NCBI GenBank assembly: GCA_945910005.1
Contig: OX246744.1
Location: 39,051,200-39,115,199 of the forward strand
DNA length: 64,000 nucleotides
Direction of reading: 5' to 3'
Source of the DNA: Isoperla grammatica
Lineage: Eukaryota; Arthropoda; Insecta; Plecoptera; Perlodidae
Shown: positions 1-14,400 of the stretch, piece after piece
How the letters are laid out: the number at the start of each line of letters is the position of its first letter
How positions within the stretch are numbered: position 1 is the first letter of the stretch
Translations under genes and position numbers: made by a program
Notes under the pieces: generated by a model
The model's input: only the letters and a program-made list of their open reading frames with translations
Database searches by the model: none
What the model was told of the DNA's origin: nothing

Positions 1-2391
1 TGATGTCGGAGAGCGATTGAAGTAAAGGACCAATTGGGAGGAAGACTTAACATTCACAGGGGTTAAGGAAAGGAATGGTTCGCTCTTATGATTGGCAGAG
101 TCACCCTGGGCAAATTCTACCTCGGACCCAGACTGTGATGCTACCTTTGGTTGGAAACAAAAATACTAGCGTTCCACTGGATGTAAATCAAATACTGATT
201 TACGTACATTCAACAGATTGTGGCTTTAGTCCGTCAAAATGTCGGCTACTGTAAGCACTGTTGATAAGAGACTTTATCATAGCGACTTTTACCTTTTAAT
301 AAAAACAAATACATGTTTGGAGTGTTATTTGTTAGGTTTCCAACAGTGGAGAGTCAAAATTCAAAACTAAAATATGGATGAGCCGTGTGGAAGGGGCAGT
401 TGCGACAGGACGTCAAGTGAAAATAAACTCAAGGACGGATCTGTATCTTACAAACAAGGTATCCCCACACATCAGTGTAGGCCTATCCTTTACATTGCAG
501 CCACCTGAATTGTTGGGATGTCCTATTTGGGAAGAAGCCAGTTTACCCGTGGGCATATTGTTCTCATTCAAGTTTTATAACAAAACCGTTGGTAACCGGC
601 CGTCACACCTCACGCTGGATGGCCGTTAGTTCTTCGAGCTGTCAAAAGGTGCAACAATATCCCGTGTCTAAATCGAGGCTTGAGCTATTGAGGTAGATTT
701 GATTTTAAAGTGTGGGTCTACTCAGTTGACATAACTTTTCTTTAATATAATCATTGGAGTGAATGAACAATTTACACTGTTAGAATAATTGTTTTAGACA
801 GTACTATAGTCATATTACAGTAACAGGTAAATACTAAATAGGAAGTTTTGAAAATAAAGTTTGACCCTATATGATTTGAAACATGTATAGTAGCAAATCG
901 ACTATTGATTGATTAATTGATTGATTGATGAAGCAACAACTTAATAAATTTAAAAGGGAACATTAAACAGAAAAATAGAGACTCTCTGCCACCTGTTGAA
1001 AAGGGCAGTGGTACTTCAAAATGCATCGAAGACACTGCTGGTAGTGTAGAGGCAATATTGTGGATTTATATCCATAAAACTAATCTTGCTGAAAGTCATG
1101 CTCTATAACTACTTACCATTTTTAATGCGAGGCAAATTCCTGCACTATTACAATTATTTATTATTGGCAGTTACTCAAATAAGTTTTCGAGAATAAAACA
1201 AGGCTCAAACATGAACTGCATCTATATAAATCTCGTAATACTATTTCTGGTTTTGAAGTAACACCACTTTATATAATGTACAGTATTGCCATAGACAAAT
1301 GAGTGACTGGGAATTACCAAGTTAGAGTGATTCACAAACATTTTGAAAAGTGATTTTTTTTTAAATTTTGAATACAGTGAAACTTTGATTTTACAACCGT
1401 AATGGAGTATACCAAAAAATTCGTTAATTCAAGAAAATCAAAGAACATTGTTATGAGAAACTAACTATACTTTCTGGGACCAGGAAAAAAAATACTTAAC
1501 ATCAAGGAATTCGTTGCTTCAAGGTACGTTAAATCAAAGTTTTACTGTACTGCAAATTTATACGAATGTTTTGGCAAGTGCTTTACTTTAATATGAATGA
1601 GTCAAGAAGTATTCTACTTTGTTGATTTTTGTGATTGTTCATTTTTCTCTTGGCACTACAGAGTTAATTTTCAACTTGATTCTACGTATATAGCTTCAGA
1701 TCGTTCATAACTGTAGCCACAAAGCCCCAACCACAATTGTCGGCATTGCCATTGCAATCCAGAAACCGTGAAAAAAGTAACCTTTATTGTTTTTATGGCG
1801 TTGTTCACAATAACATCATAATGTCGTAATAATTTAGCATGAGCAAATGTACGATTTGATCCCAATTCCGATGCTGACAATTGAGGTTGGAGCTTTATTC
1901 ACCTATCTGATTTTAATTCCAGATATTATGCCTTTCAAAAGGTCGATTGATTCCGGCCTACATAAACATATAAAATGTATCGTAAGTGGCAGCATATCTT
2001 CTAATATTTTTATTTGGCTTGAACCATGATTTGATTCTGCAATCCTTTGTAGTCTGGCTAGGCCTATGCTTTCAATGTTGGAAAGTTTTTTAAATCACTT
2101 AGTGTGCATAGATGATAATCCTAGATAAATACACATTGCGAATAGTTTTACTCAATTAAGATAAGACTTAATTTTTTTTGCAGCTGATCAACTGAAATTG
2201 TGAGGGGCTGGTTTTAATTTAGCAAATTGGCAGTACATAGGCAGAGGCCTACATAGTTGTCTTAATAAAAACATTCTATCCAAGCATAATTTGATTTTTG
2301 AACATACCATTGTTGAGATTTCATTTTTAATTATTACAAAACTTTGTTGTATACAAGCAACACATAATTTGTGCGTGGACACACTATATCC
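1..2391. other. Upstream region without a recognised gene
   Basis: This AT-rich stretch lies upstream of the first coding exon. It holds short unconvincing ORFs, a TGAT-type simple repeat near 900-930 and one MITE (listed separately). The 5' untranslated exon and promoter of the TSP1 gene may lie here. A pyrimidine tract followed by TTTGCAG near 2174-2183 could be an acceptor of a 5' UTR exon, but I cannot confirm it. Confidence 0.5.
1375..1547. mobile_element. Short MITE with Tc1/mariner (pogo-like) ends
   Basis: A 173-bp element has imperfect terminal inverted repeats beginning CAGTGAAACTTTGATTTTA and ending in the complement (AAATCAAAGTTTTACTG). It is flanked on both sides by TA (1373-1374 and 1548-1549), the target duplication expected for Tc1/mariner-type transposons. 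The CAGTGAAAC start resembles pogo/Tigger-type ends. There is no coding capacity. Confidence 0.7.
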
Positions 2392-2494
2392 ATGGTAACA
2401 ACCGCATACAAAATGTGTGGAATTATAAAGAAGATGTTTTTTCTAAAACTCTTTCTCTACATAGTGTTGTTAAACAGATATTATGGAAAAGCAG
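2392..2494 (+). CDS. Exon 1: start codon and signal peptide
   Basis: Three in-frame ATGs (2392, 2413, 2434) precede a hydrophobic run (residues around FFLKLFLYIVLL) typical of a secretory signal. An in-frame TAA lies shortly upstream, so translation must start here. The exon ends with GCA G before a GTGAGC donor (phase 1), and the 82-bp intron ends in TTGCAG. The spliced codon GCT joins smoothly to exon 2. I use the first ATG; the second (2413) gives a more compact signal peptide and is equally possible. Confidence 0.75.
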
Positions 2495-5400
2495 GTGAGC
2501 CCAATGTTTGTCATTCTGTCCACTTGTTGAGCAGGAGTGTCAAGACGTAGATTAAGAGTGTTTGTTGTGCTTGCAGCTGTGGTACAGGGCGATGCCATCA
2601 AGCGTCTGGAATGCGCCCTGAAGATGCGAGCAGACCAAGACTGTCTGGTGGACGGGAGTTGGTCGCCGTGGCAACCCTGGGAGAAGTGTCACGGGGAGTG
2701 TGGTCAAACGGGGTTGCAGAGACGATATCGGACCTGCGACAACCCCGAGCCCCAGCTGGGGGGCTCCTACTGCCGGGGGCCAGCGAGTGAGACGAGGTCC
2801 TGCCAGTTACCAGGTAGCGCCACGTCCAGGGGTCATAGCTATACTGCATGGCATGATAGGTGCCCATATTACCTCATAATAATACACGTACTATACACAA
2901 TATTCATATAGATGTACCAACAAAAGTATTCTGAAGCTTAAGACACTGCCGAGTCCAAGGTGACAACTTGATTTTCTACTTCGAAAATTCCTATCATCTG
3001 ATGTAAACAAGTCCATTGGGGATAATTTAAAACCTTCCGTTGGTTACCTGTAACGGTGGGTGTTGCCAAACCGCCTGTGGACTCGACTAAGCCGAACCAT
3101 GCATTTACGAATGTGTGAGAGAATGCCAGTTATCTGTTGATTTTCTTTCAATTGGCTCGGTTGAAAGAGGGTAGACTATGACCTAAGATCGGTATGCGAA
3201 TACTTTCGTTTCGTACCTACATAAGAAACCATTGCACAACAACCGAGACACAGTATTGTGTGGTGTCATTACGTATGTACCCATACAAACCAGAAGAGAT
3301 TTTAATAAATATGTTTGGATGGAATCGAGACATTTAGCCTACCTGTAGCTCTCAACATTAAAAAAAGCAAACTAATACTTTTGACCATTTTCCACAGACG
3401 AAATAGCTCACATTTACAATACAAACTAACCCTAGTAATAACAATAATGTTTCCTGCTCCTCAAAGGAAATAACAAAAACTGTAGCATTTTCCTTAGGCC
3501 TATTTTATTTAATGTCTGTCTTATTAAATTGCTTTACAAAGTTGGTCAATAAATAAAACTACAAATACAATGAGATATAGGAAAAACAGTGAAGAAAACA
3601 AAGTACTGTTCTCTCTTGTTGCCATGTTGAGGCTGCTCCCCCGAGGAATACGAAACGATGGTGTTGGGAGATCCACTACGCAGCTCACAGTACGAATTAA
3701 TCAAAGTCGTCCACGAACGGTTTCCCGCCCTTGCCGACCGATGTCTGACCAACACTTGCCGCTACGAGACGGTCGAGAGCGTCTTGCAGGAAGGAGCCGT
3801 AGGTGACATCCTGTCTATCCTGTTACCCTGATCTTACTCTCACACTACGTGCGTCTTGCACGAGGGAGCCGTAGGTGACATCCTGTCTATCCTGTTACCC
3901 TGATCTTACTCTCACACTACCTGCGTCTTGCACGAGGGAGCCGTAGGTGACATCCTGTCTATCCTGTTACCCTGATCTTACTCTCACACTACGTGCGTCT
4001 TGCACGAGGGAGCCGTAGGTGACATCCTGTCTTACCCTGATCTTACTCTCACACTACGTGCGTCTTGCACGAGGGAGCCGTAGGTGACATCCTGTCTATC
4101 CTGTTACCCTGATCTTACTCTCACACTACGTGCGTCTTGCACGAGGGAGCCGTAGGTGACATCCTGTCTATCCTGTTACCCTGATCTTACTCTCACACTA
4201 CCTGCGTCTTGCACGAGGGAGCCGTAGGTGACATCCTGTCTATCCTGTTACCCTGATCTTACTCTCACACTACGTGCGTCTTGCACGAGGGAGCCGTAGG
4301 TGACATCCTGTCTATCCTGTTACCCTGATCTTACTCTCACACTACGTGCGTCTTGCACGAGGGAGCCGTAGGTGACATCCTGTCTTACCCTGATCTTACT
4401 CTCACACTACGTGCGTCTTGCACGAGGGAGCCGTAGGTGACATCCTGTCTTACCCTGATCTTACTCTCACACTACGTGCGTCTTGCACGAGGGAGCCGTA
4501 GGTGACATCCTGTCTTACCCTGATCTTACTCTCACACTACGTGCGTCTTGCACGAGGGAGCCGTAGGTGACATCCTGTCTTACCCCGATCTTACTCTCAG
4601 TCTCACACTACGTAAACTCATATATGCATAGAAATTTAACAGGCGACTATTGAAGGTAGTCTAATACTAATCTAACTGTTCTGAAACTAAACTAATCTAC
4701 AATATTACCACCCTAATCTAGCCAAGGATTACAATATACAGCTAGTACAGCTATTAAAATTAAAGAATGGTCTAGTTATAAAGTCAAAGTTTTCATTTAT
4801 AACTTTTGGTAATACATTCCTCAAAAATAGCAAAGATATCCAAGTCATTGCAAAACTAGCCTAGTTATGAGCCACCTAATTTATTTAAACATTCAGTTGT
4901 TTAGTATTCTCAACAATCTTTGTTCTTAGCCAATGTAGGCCTATGTTAGTTTGACTTGTATGCCTTCTTGCATAATCATGTGTTATTGTTAATTTCACTG
5001 TAAATCATCTCTACCTAAGCGGGTAGCTAATGTAGCGCAGTATACAAACTATTATTACTCTATAAATACGAATGTATTTATTTATTATTACCAGAATCCA
5101 TCACAAGAGAGCGTGTCTTCTGTCTTCTGTTCTAGATGGACTATTGGATCTCCCTGCTTTGTGTAAAGCTTAATGTCGGGTGCCCTGGTAAGCTTCTTCG
5201 TATTATACTCAAACACAGACAGCTCGTTAGGTTTTAGTTTTACCGAGATTCAGCAGAAATTACTCGGGTTGGAGATAATAGTCGAGGACTCTGAAAAAGC
5301 AAGGAACTCTGGTTCTCGCAGAGGATAAATGATATAGCCAAAAATGTTAAAACGATTCCGTTCAAAAAACGTCTTTGACACATTAATTAATACTTTGTGT

Positions 5401-8400
5401 TATCGTTTTAAGTACGTTAAAGTATGATATTGAAACTATTAAAAGCGTTGGCATTTTGATTCGTTTGACCGATACAAAGTATAGGACTCATCTAGAGACA
5501 GAGAGAGCGATGAAATATAGGTGAACTTTAAAAAAAAATTATAAATTATGATTTATGAACCAAGTTATCTTATAAGGTTGAGAAAATGTTTGAAACAAGG
5601 CAATGTTGCGTTTGTCTTGTTCCGCCAGTACGAGGAGGTTGGACCAACTGGGCTACTTGGACTGCCTGCTCAGCCAAATGTGGCCCCGGCTTGCATTACC
5701 GCACGCGCAGTTGTACCAACCCGCGACCGTCCACCCCAGACGTTGACTGCCAAGGAAAGGGTTTAGACTCTCAAGCGTGTACGGGCCTAGCGTGCGCCGA
5801 CGAGGATGGTAATATTAATTATATCATTATTGGTACGCCTGAGAAATAATTTTTTTTTTTTTTTTCCTTCTTGTGCCAAGATGGCTTTTTCAGCCATTCT
5901 TTTGTCTTACTATCCAATATAAAACTGCTTCCTTTTCTGGCCTGCTCATATCATTGGGCAGGGAGTAATAATTTAATTTGGATTGATTCCTTTTTAAGAT
6001 TGCAGCAGCCAAACTTGAAAATTTGCAATTATTTTTGTAAATGTGTGTTCACGTAAAAATGAGTGTAAATGATATATGCAGAACGTGATTGTTATTGGTG
6101 GATACTTAAGCAAGGTCGATAAATCCCCTGGCGTAGGCTCGTCAAACTCAGTTACTGAACCTCCATTAGGGGATTAACGGACCTCGACACTTTAAATCTT
6201 GACACACACTTAAGTAGTATTTTCACAAGTAGTGGTTGTCACACAGTCACAGCTTGGTTTGAATGATGTACGAGTCAATATGAGATAACTTTGCCAAGCA
6301 ACCAACTACTGTTTGGTTTTGCTTCATTCAGTATCAGACCCTTAAGTTTAGCTCGGGCAAGGAGAGAATGACCGACAACAACCTGTCAAGCCGAAGGTTC
6401 CTAGGTTTTACTTGTAAGGTTAGAATGATTAGCTTATTTCTCAGTCTACAGTACAGATACTTGTCACTGTTCTAGAGTCAGTGGTCTGAGTGGTCAGGAT
6501 GCAGTACAGATACTTGTCACTGTTCTAGACGGCAGCTGGAGTCAGTGGTCTGAGTGGTCAGGATGCAGTACAGATACTTGTCACTGTTCTAGAGTCAGTG
6601 GTCTGAGTGGTCAGGATGCAGTACAGATACTTGTCACTGTTCTAGAGTCAGTGGTCTGAGTGGTCAGGATGCAGTACAGATACTTGTCACTGTTCTAGAG
6701 TCAGTGGTCTGAGTGGTCAGGATGCAGTACAGATACTTGTCACTGTTCTAGAGTCAGTGGTCTGAGTGGTCAGGATGCAGTACAGATACTTGTCACTGTT
6801 CTAGAGTCAGTGGTCTGAGTGGTCAGGATGCAGTACAGATACTTGTCACTGTTCTAGAGTCAGTGGTCTGAGTGGTCAGGATGCAGTACAGATACTTGTC
6901 ACTGTTCTAGACGGCAGCTAGAGTCAGTGGTCTGAGTGGTCTGGATGCAGTACAGATACTTGTCACTGTTCTAGAGTCAGTGGTCTGAGTGGTCAGGATG
7001 CAGTACAGATACTTGTCACTGTTCTAGAGTCAGTGGTCTGAGTGGTCAGGATGCAGTACTGATACTTGTCACTGTTCTAGAGTCAGTGGTCTGAGTGGTC
7101 AGGATGCAGTACAGATACTTGTCACTGTTCTAGACGGCAGCTGGAGTCAGTGGTCTGAGTGGTCAGGATGCAGTACAGATACTTGTCACTGTTCTAGAGT
7201 CAGTGGTCTGAGTGGTCAGGATGCAGTACAGATACTTGTCACTGTTCTAGAGTCAGTGGTCTGAGTGGTCAGGATGCAGTACAGATACTTGTCACTGTTC
7301 TAGACGGCAGCTGGAGTCAGTGGTCTGAGTGGTCAGGATGCAGTACAGATACTTGTCACTGTTCTAGAGTCAGTGGTCTGAGTGGTCAGGATGCAGTACA
7401 GATACTTGTCACTGTTCTAGAGTCAGTGGTCTGAGTGGTCAGGATGCAGTACAGATACTTGTCACTGTTCTAGACGGCAGCTGGAGTCAGTGGTCTGAGT
7501 GGTCAGGATGCAGTACAGATACTTGTCACTGTTCTAGAGTCAGTGGTCTGAGTGGTCAGGATGCAGTACAGATACTTGTCACTGTTCTAGACGGCAGCTG
7601 GAGTCAGTGGTCTGAGTGGTCAGGATGCAGTACAGATACTTGTCACTGTTCTAGAGTCAGTGGTCTGAGTGGTCAGGATGCAGTACAGATACTTGTCACT
7701 GTTCTAGAGTCAGTGGTCTGAGTGGTCAGGATGCAGTACAGATACTTGTCACTGTTCTAGACGGCAGCTGGAGTCAGTGGTCTGAGTGGTCAGGATGCAG
7801 TACAGATACTTGTCACTGTTCTAGAGTCAGTGGTCTGAGTGGTCAGGATGCAGTACAGATACTTGTCACTGTTCTAGACGGCAGCTGGAGTCAGTGGTCT
7901 GAGTGGTCAGGATGCAGTACAGATACTTGTCACTGTTCTAGACGGCAGCTGGAGTCAGTGGTCTGAGTGGTCAGGATGCAGTACAGATACTTGTCACTGT
8001 TCTAGACGGCAGCTGGAGTCAGTGGTCTGAGTGGTCAGGATGCAGTACAGATACTTGTCACTGTTCTAGACGGCAGCTGGAGTCAGTGGTCTGAGTGGTC
8101 AGGATGCAGTACAGATACTTGTCACTGTTCTAGAGTCAGTGGTCTGAGTGGTCAGGATGCAGTACAGATACTTGTCACTGTTCTAGACGGCAGCTGGAGT
8201 CAGTGGTCTGAGTGGTCAGGATGCAGTACAGATACTTGTCACTGTTCTAGACGGCAGCTGGAGTCAGTGGTCTGAGTGGTCAGGATGCAGTACAGATACT
8301 TGTCACTGTTTTAGAGTCAGTGGTCTGAGTGGTCAGGATGCAGTACAGATACTTGTCACTGTTCTAGAGTCAGTGGTCTGAGTGGTCAGGATGCAGTACA

Positions 8401-11400
8401 GATACTTGTCACTGTTCTAGACCGCAGCTGGAGTCAGTGGTGTGAGTGGTCAGGATGCAGTACAGATACTTGTCACTGTTCTAGAGTCAGTGGTCTGAGT
8501 GGTCAGGATGCAGTACAGATACTTGTCACTGTTCTAGAGTCAGTGGTCTGAGTGGTCAGGATGCAGTACAGATACTTGTCACTGTTCTAGACGGCAGCTG
8601 GAGTCAGTGGTCTGAGTGGTCAGGATGCAGTACAGATACTTGTCACTGTTCTAGAGTCAGTGGTCTGAGTGGTCAGGATGCAGTACAGATACTTGTCACT
8701 GTTCTAGAGTCAGTGGTCTGAGTGGTCAGGATGCAGTACAGATACTTGTCACTGTTCTAGACGGCAGCTGGAGTCAGTGGTCTGAGTGGTCAGGATGCAG
8801 TACAGATACTTGTCACTGTTCTAGAGTCAGTGGTCTGAGTGGTCAGGATGCAGTACAGATACTTGTCACTGTTCTAGAGTCAGTGGTCTGAGTGGTCAGG
8901 ATGCAGTACAGATACTTGTCACTGTTCTAGAGTCAGTGGTCTGAGTGGTCAGGATGCAGTACAGATACTTGTCACTGTTCTAGACGGCAGCTGGAGTCAG
9001 TGGTCTGAGTGGTCTGGATGCAGCAAAGAGTGCGGGTCAGGATACAAAAGACGGGAGCGAGTCTGTACCGGGAGTCGCAAGAAGAAAGAGGCGACATTGC
9101 CGGCCATCTCTGGCGGTTGGTACTCACTCACTACATCACACGTGTTAGAACACAGTCGGGGAACAATTAGTTGCTGTCTTTGGCAAGGAAGAAAACATAT
9201 TTCAATTATACAAAAAGGTGCACACGAAGTGAACATGTTAAACACTCAATACAGTGGTTGCCACAGCAGCTTAAAAATTCAAAATTGGTGGGGGAGGGGG
9301 GGGGGGGGTCATTTTGTCTTAGAAAGAAACAACAAATTTTATATAGAATTTAAATCATAATTGAATAGAAACTAGGTAGATATGAAATAATGGCACATTT
9401 AAAAATGAGGTTATGGTTTTACTTAGTAACTAAATGAACGCGTACTGTTTGCAGATAGACGCAACTTGACACCGCGCCAGATCGCCACACAACTGGTGAA
9501 GACGGTTGATGCGGGAAACAGCTGCTCCGGGCCCAGCGAAGAGTTTGAGGAATGCAACCTTAGGGATTGTGACCGTACGTTTACACCTTACGTTGATGCG
9601 TTACATCAGAAAAGAGGCGTATCTAGAACAGATTTGTTTGTCTGTGAACATCAAAATCCATGAGTGTATTGTCACATTGTAACCACAAGTATGAAATGTA
9701 AACAACAGAAATGACGGAAGATTTGCTTTGTTGCCACACTTAGATTGTGCAATATAGACGTTGATGATCACAATAGACTTCACACGCAGCACTAGAGTGG
9801 TGATAGTATGTTTGTAGAACACGGTGCAAGAAAATACTAGTTCACCACATTATGCTACATTACCACATATGTACATTTAAGTTGTGTGAGAGATAGTTTG
9901 CCAACATCTGACCATCTACTCAGGTAAGCTGTTGGCATCTTTTCTCTCACAAAACTTTGTTGCCCAAGTTTTTTGGCAGTCTCTTATTTACACATGAGCA
10001 TATTAAAGCTGGTTTTGCTATAAGGATGATAATTAATGTAGGCTTGTAGTGTTGTGAAATGTGTCGGGTTGGTTGCAGTGGATGGCGGTTGGTCGGCGTG
10101 GGAGAAGTGGTCCGCGTGTTCGGTTACCTGTGGCTTCGGCGTCCAGTACAGAGCCCGATCTTGCAACGCTCCTCCGCGATACGGCAGGGGCTTCCCTTGT
10201 GTGGGCCCCCCCTTGGAGATGCAGCAGTGCTACTTGGGGCCTTGCACAAGTAAGACAAGAACACAAGTCTGTTCATTCCAAGTAGTTAGTCACCATCTTG
10301 CAACGCTCCCCCGCCCCTTGTGTGGGCCCCCCCTTGGAGATGCAGCAGTGCTACTTGGGGCCTTGCACAAGTAAGACAAGAACACACGTCTGTTCATTCC
10401 AAGTAGTTAGTCACCATCTTGCAACGCCCCCCCGCCCCTTGTGTGGGCCCCCCCTTGGAGATGCAGCAGTGCTACTTGGGGCCTTGCACAAGTAAGACAA
10501 GAACACACGTCTGTTCATTCCAAGTAGTTAGTCACCATCTTGCAACGCTCCCCCGCCCCTTGTGTGGGCCCTCCCTTGGAGATGCAGCAGTGCTACTTGG
10601 GGCCTTGCACAAGTAAGACAAGAACACAAGTCTGTTCATTCCAAGTAGTTAGTCACCATCTTGCAACGCTCCCCCGCCCCTTGTGTGGGCCCCCCCTTGG
10701 AGATGCAGCACTGCTACTTGGGGCCTTGCACAAGTAAGACAAGAACACACGTCTGTTCCTTCCAAGTAGTTAGTCACCATCTTGCAACGCTCCCCCGCCC
10801 CTTGTGTGGGCCCCCCCTTGGAGATGCAGCAGTGCTACTTGGGGCCTTGCACAAGTAAGACAAGAACACAAGTCTGTTCATTCCAAGTAGTTAGTCACCA
10901 TCTTGCAACGCCCCCCCGCCCCTTGTGTGGGCCCCCCCTTGGAGATGCAGCAGTGCTACTTGGGGCCTTGCACAAGTAAGACAAGAACACAAGTCTGTTC
11001 ATTCCAAGAAGTTAGTCACCATCTTGCAACGCTCCCCCGCCCCTTGTGTGGGCCCCCCCTTGGAGATGCAGCAGTGCTACTTGGGGCCTTGCACAAGTAA
11101 GACAAGAACACAAGTCTGTTCATTCCAAGTAGTTAGTCACCATCTTGCAACGCTCCCCTGCCCCTTGTGTGGGCCCCCCCTTGGAGATGCAGCAGTGCTA
11201 CTTGGGGCCTTGCACAAGTAAGACAAGAACACAAGTCTGTTCATTCCAAGTAGTTAGTCACCATCTTGCACGCTCCCCCGCCCCTTGTGTGGGCCCCCCC
11301 TTGGAGATGCAGCAGTGCTACTTGGGGCCTTGCACAAGTAAGACAAGAACACACGTCTGTTCATTCCAAGTAGTTAGTCACCATCTTGCAACGCTCCCCT

Positions 11401-14400
11401 GCCCCTTGTGTGGGCCCCCCCTTGGAGATGCAGCACTGCTACTTGGGGCCTTGCACAAGTAAGACAAGAACACACGTCTGTTCATTCCAAGTAGTTAGTC
11501 ACCATCTTTCAACGCTCCCCCGCCCCTTGTGTGGGCCCCCCCTAGGAGATGCAGCAGTGCTACTTGGGGCCCTGCACAAGTAAGACAAGAACACAAGTCT
11601 GTTCATTCCAAGTAGTTAGTCACCATCTTGCAACGCTCCCCCGCCCCTTGTGTGGGCCCCCCCTTGGAGATGCAGCAGTGCTACTTGGGGCCTTGCACAA
11701 GTAAGACAAGAACACACGTCTGTTCATTCCAAGTAGTTAGTCACCATCTTGCAACGCCCCCCCGCCCCTTGTGTGGGCCCCCCCTTGGAGATGCAGCAGT
11801 GCTACTTGGGGCCTTGCACAAGTAAGACAAGAACACAAGTCTGTTCATTCCAAGTAGTTAGTCACCATCTTGCAACGCTCCCCCGCCCCTTGTGTGGGCC
11901 CCCCCTTGGAGATGCAGCAGTGCTACTTGGGGCCTTGCACAAGTAAGACAAGAACACAAGTCTGTTCATTCCAAGTAGTTAGTCACCATCTTGCAACGCT
12001 CCCCCGCCCCTTGTGTGGGCCCCCCTTGGAGATGCAGCACTGCTACTTGGGGCCTTGCACAAGTAAGACAAGAACACAAGTCTGTTCATTCCAAGTAGTT
12101 AGTCACCATCTTGCAACGCCCCCCCGCCCCTTGTGTGGGCCCCCCCTTGGAGATGCAGCACTGCTACTTGGGGCCTTGCACAAGTAAGACAAGAACACAC
12201 GTCTGTTCATTCCAAGTAGTTAGTCACCATCTTGCAACGCTCCCCCGCCCCTTGTGTGGGCCCCCCCTTGGAGATGCAGCACTGCTACTTGGGGCCTTGC
12301 ACAAGTAAGACAAGAACACAAGTCTGTTCATTCCAAGTAGTTAGTCACCATCTTGCAACGCTCCCCCGCCCCTTGTGTGGGCCCCCCCTTGGAGATGCAG
12401 CAGTGCTACTTGGGGCCTTGCACAAGTAAGACAAGAACACAAGTCTGTTCATTCCAAGTAGTTAGTCACCATCTTGCAACGCTCCCCCGCCCCTTGTGTG
12501 GGCCCCCCCTTGGAGATGCAGCAGTTTTACTTGGGGCCTTGCACAAGTAAGACAAGAACACAAGTCTGTTCATTCCAAGTAGTTAGTCACCATCTTGCAA
12601 CGCTCCCCCGCCCCTTGTGTGGGCCCCCCCTTGGAGATGCAGCAGTGCTACTTGGGGCCTTGCACAAGTAAGACAAGAACACAAGTCTGTTCATTCCAAG
12701 TAGTTAGTCACCATCTTGCAACGCCCCCCCGCCCCTTGTGTGGGCCCCCCCTTAGAGATGCAGCAGTGCTACTTGGGGCCTTGCACAAGTAAGACAAGAA
12801 CACAAGTCTGTTCATTCCAAGTAGTTAGTCACCATCTTGCAACGCTCCCCCGCCCCTTGTGTGGGCCCCCCCTTGGAGATGCAGCAGTGCTACTTGGGGC
12901 CTTGCACAAGTAAGACAAGAACACAAGTCTGTTCATTCCAAGTAGTTAGTCACCATCTTGCAACGCTCCCCTGCCCCTTGTGTGGGCCCCCCTTGGAGAT
13001 GCAGCAGTGCTACTTGGGGCCTTGCACAAGTAAGACAAGAACACAAGTCTGTTCATTCCAAGTAGTTAGTCACCATCTTGCAACGCTCCCCCGCCCCTTG
13101 TGTGGGCCCCCCCTTGGAGATGCAGCAGTGCTACTTAGGGCCTTGCACAAGTAAGACAAGAACACAAGTCTGTTCATTCCAAGTAGTTAGTCACCATCTT
13201 GCAACGCTCCCCCGCCCCTTGTGTGGGCCCCCCCTTGGAGATGCAGCAGTGCTACTTGGGGCCTTGCACAAGTAAGACAAGAACACAAGTCTGTTCATTC
13301 CAAGTAGTTAGTCACCATCTTGCAACGCTCCCCCGCCCCTTGTGTGGGCCCCCCTTGGAGATGCAGCAGTGCTACTTGGGGCCTTGCACAAGTAAGACAA
13401 GAACACAAGTCTGTTCATTCCAAGTAGTTAGTCACCATCTTGCAACGCTCCCCCGCCCCTTGTGTGGGCCCCCCCTTGGAGATGCAGCACTGCTACTTGG
13501 GGCCTTGCACAAGTAAGACAAGAACACAAGTCTGTTCATTCCAAGTAGTTAGTCACCATCTTGCAACGCTCCCCCGCCCCTTGTGTGGGCCCCCCCTTGG
13601 AGATGCAGCAGTGCTACTTAGGGCCTTGCACAAGTAAGACAAGAACACAAGTCTGTTCATTCCAAGTAGTTAGTCACCATCTTGCAACGCTCCCCCGCCC
13701 CTTGTGTGGGCCCCCCCTTGGAGATGCAGCAGTGCTACTTGGGGCCTTGCACAAGTAAGACAAGAACACAAGTCTGTTCATTCCAAGTAGTTAGTCACCA
13801 TCTTGCAACGCTCCACCGCCCCTTGTGTGGGCCCCCCCTTGGAGATGCAGCAGTGCTACTTGGGGCCTTGCACAAGTAAGACAAGAACACAAGTCTGTTC
13901 ATTCCAAGTAGTTAGTCACCATCCTGCAACGCTCCCCCGCCCCTTGTGTGGGCCCCCCCTTGGAGATGCAGCAGTGCTACTTAGGGCCTTGCACAAGTAA
14001 GACAAGAACACACGTCTGTTCATTCCAAGTAGTTAGTCACCATCTTGCAACGCCCCCCCGCCCCTTGTGTGGGCCCCCCCTTGGAGATGCAGCAGTGCTA
14101 CTTGGGGCCTTGCACAAGTAAGACAAGAACACAAGTCTGTTCATTCCAAGTAGTTAGTCACCATCTTGCAACGCTCCCCCGCCCCTTGTGTGGGCCCCCC
14201 CTTGGAGATGCAGCAGTGCTACTTAGGGCCTTGCACAAGTAAGACAAGAACACAAGTCTGTTCATTCCAAGTAGTTAGTCACCATCTTGCAACGCTCCCC
14301 CGCCCCTTGTGTGGGCCCCCCCTTGGAGATGCAGCACTGCTACTTGGGGCCTTGCACAAGTAAGACAAGAACACAAGTCTGTTCATTCCAAGTAGTTAGT

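Noticed and set aside
378..629. 83-codon ORF upstream of the gene
   Set aside because: There is no domain, codon pattern or splice support; it lies in sequence otherwise looking non-coding.
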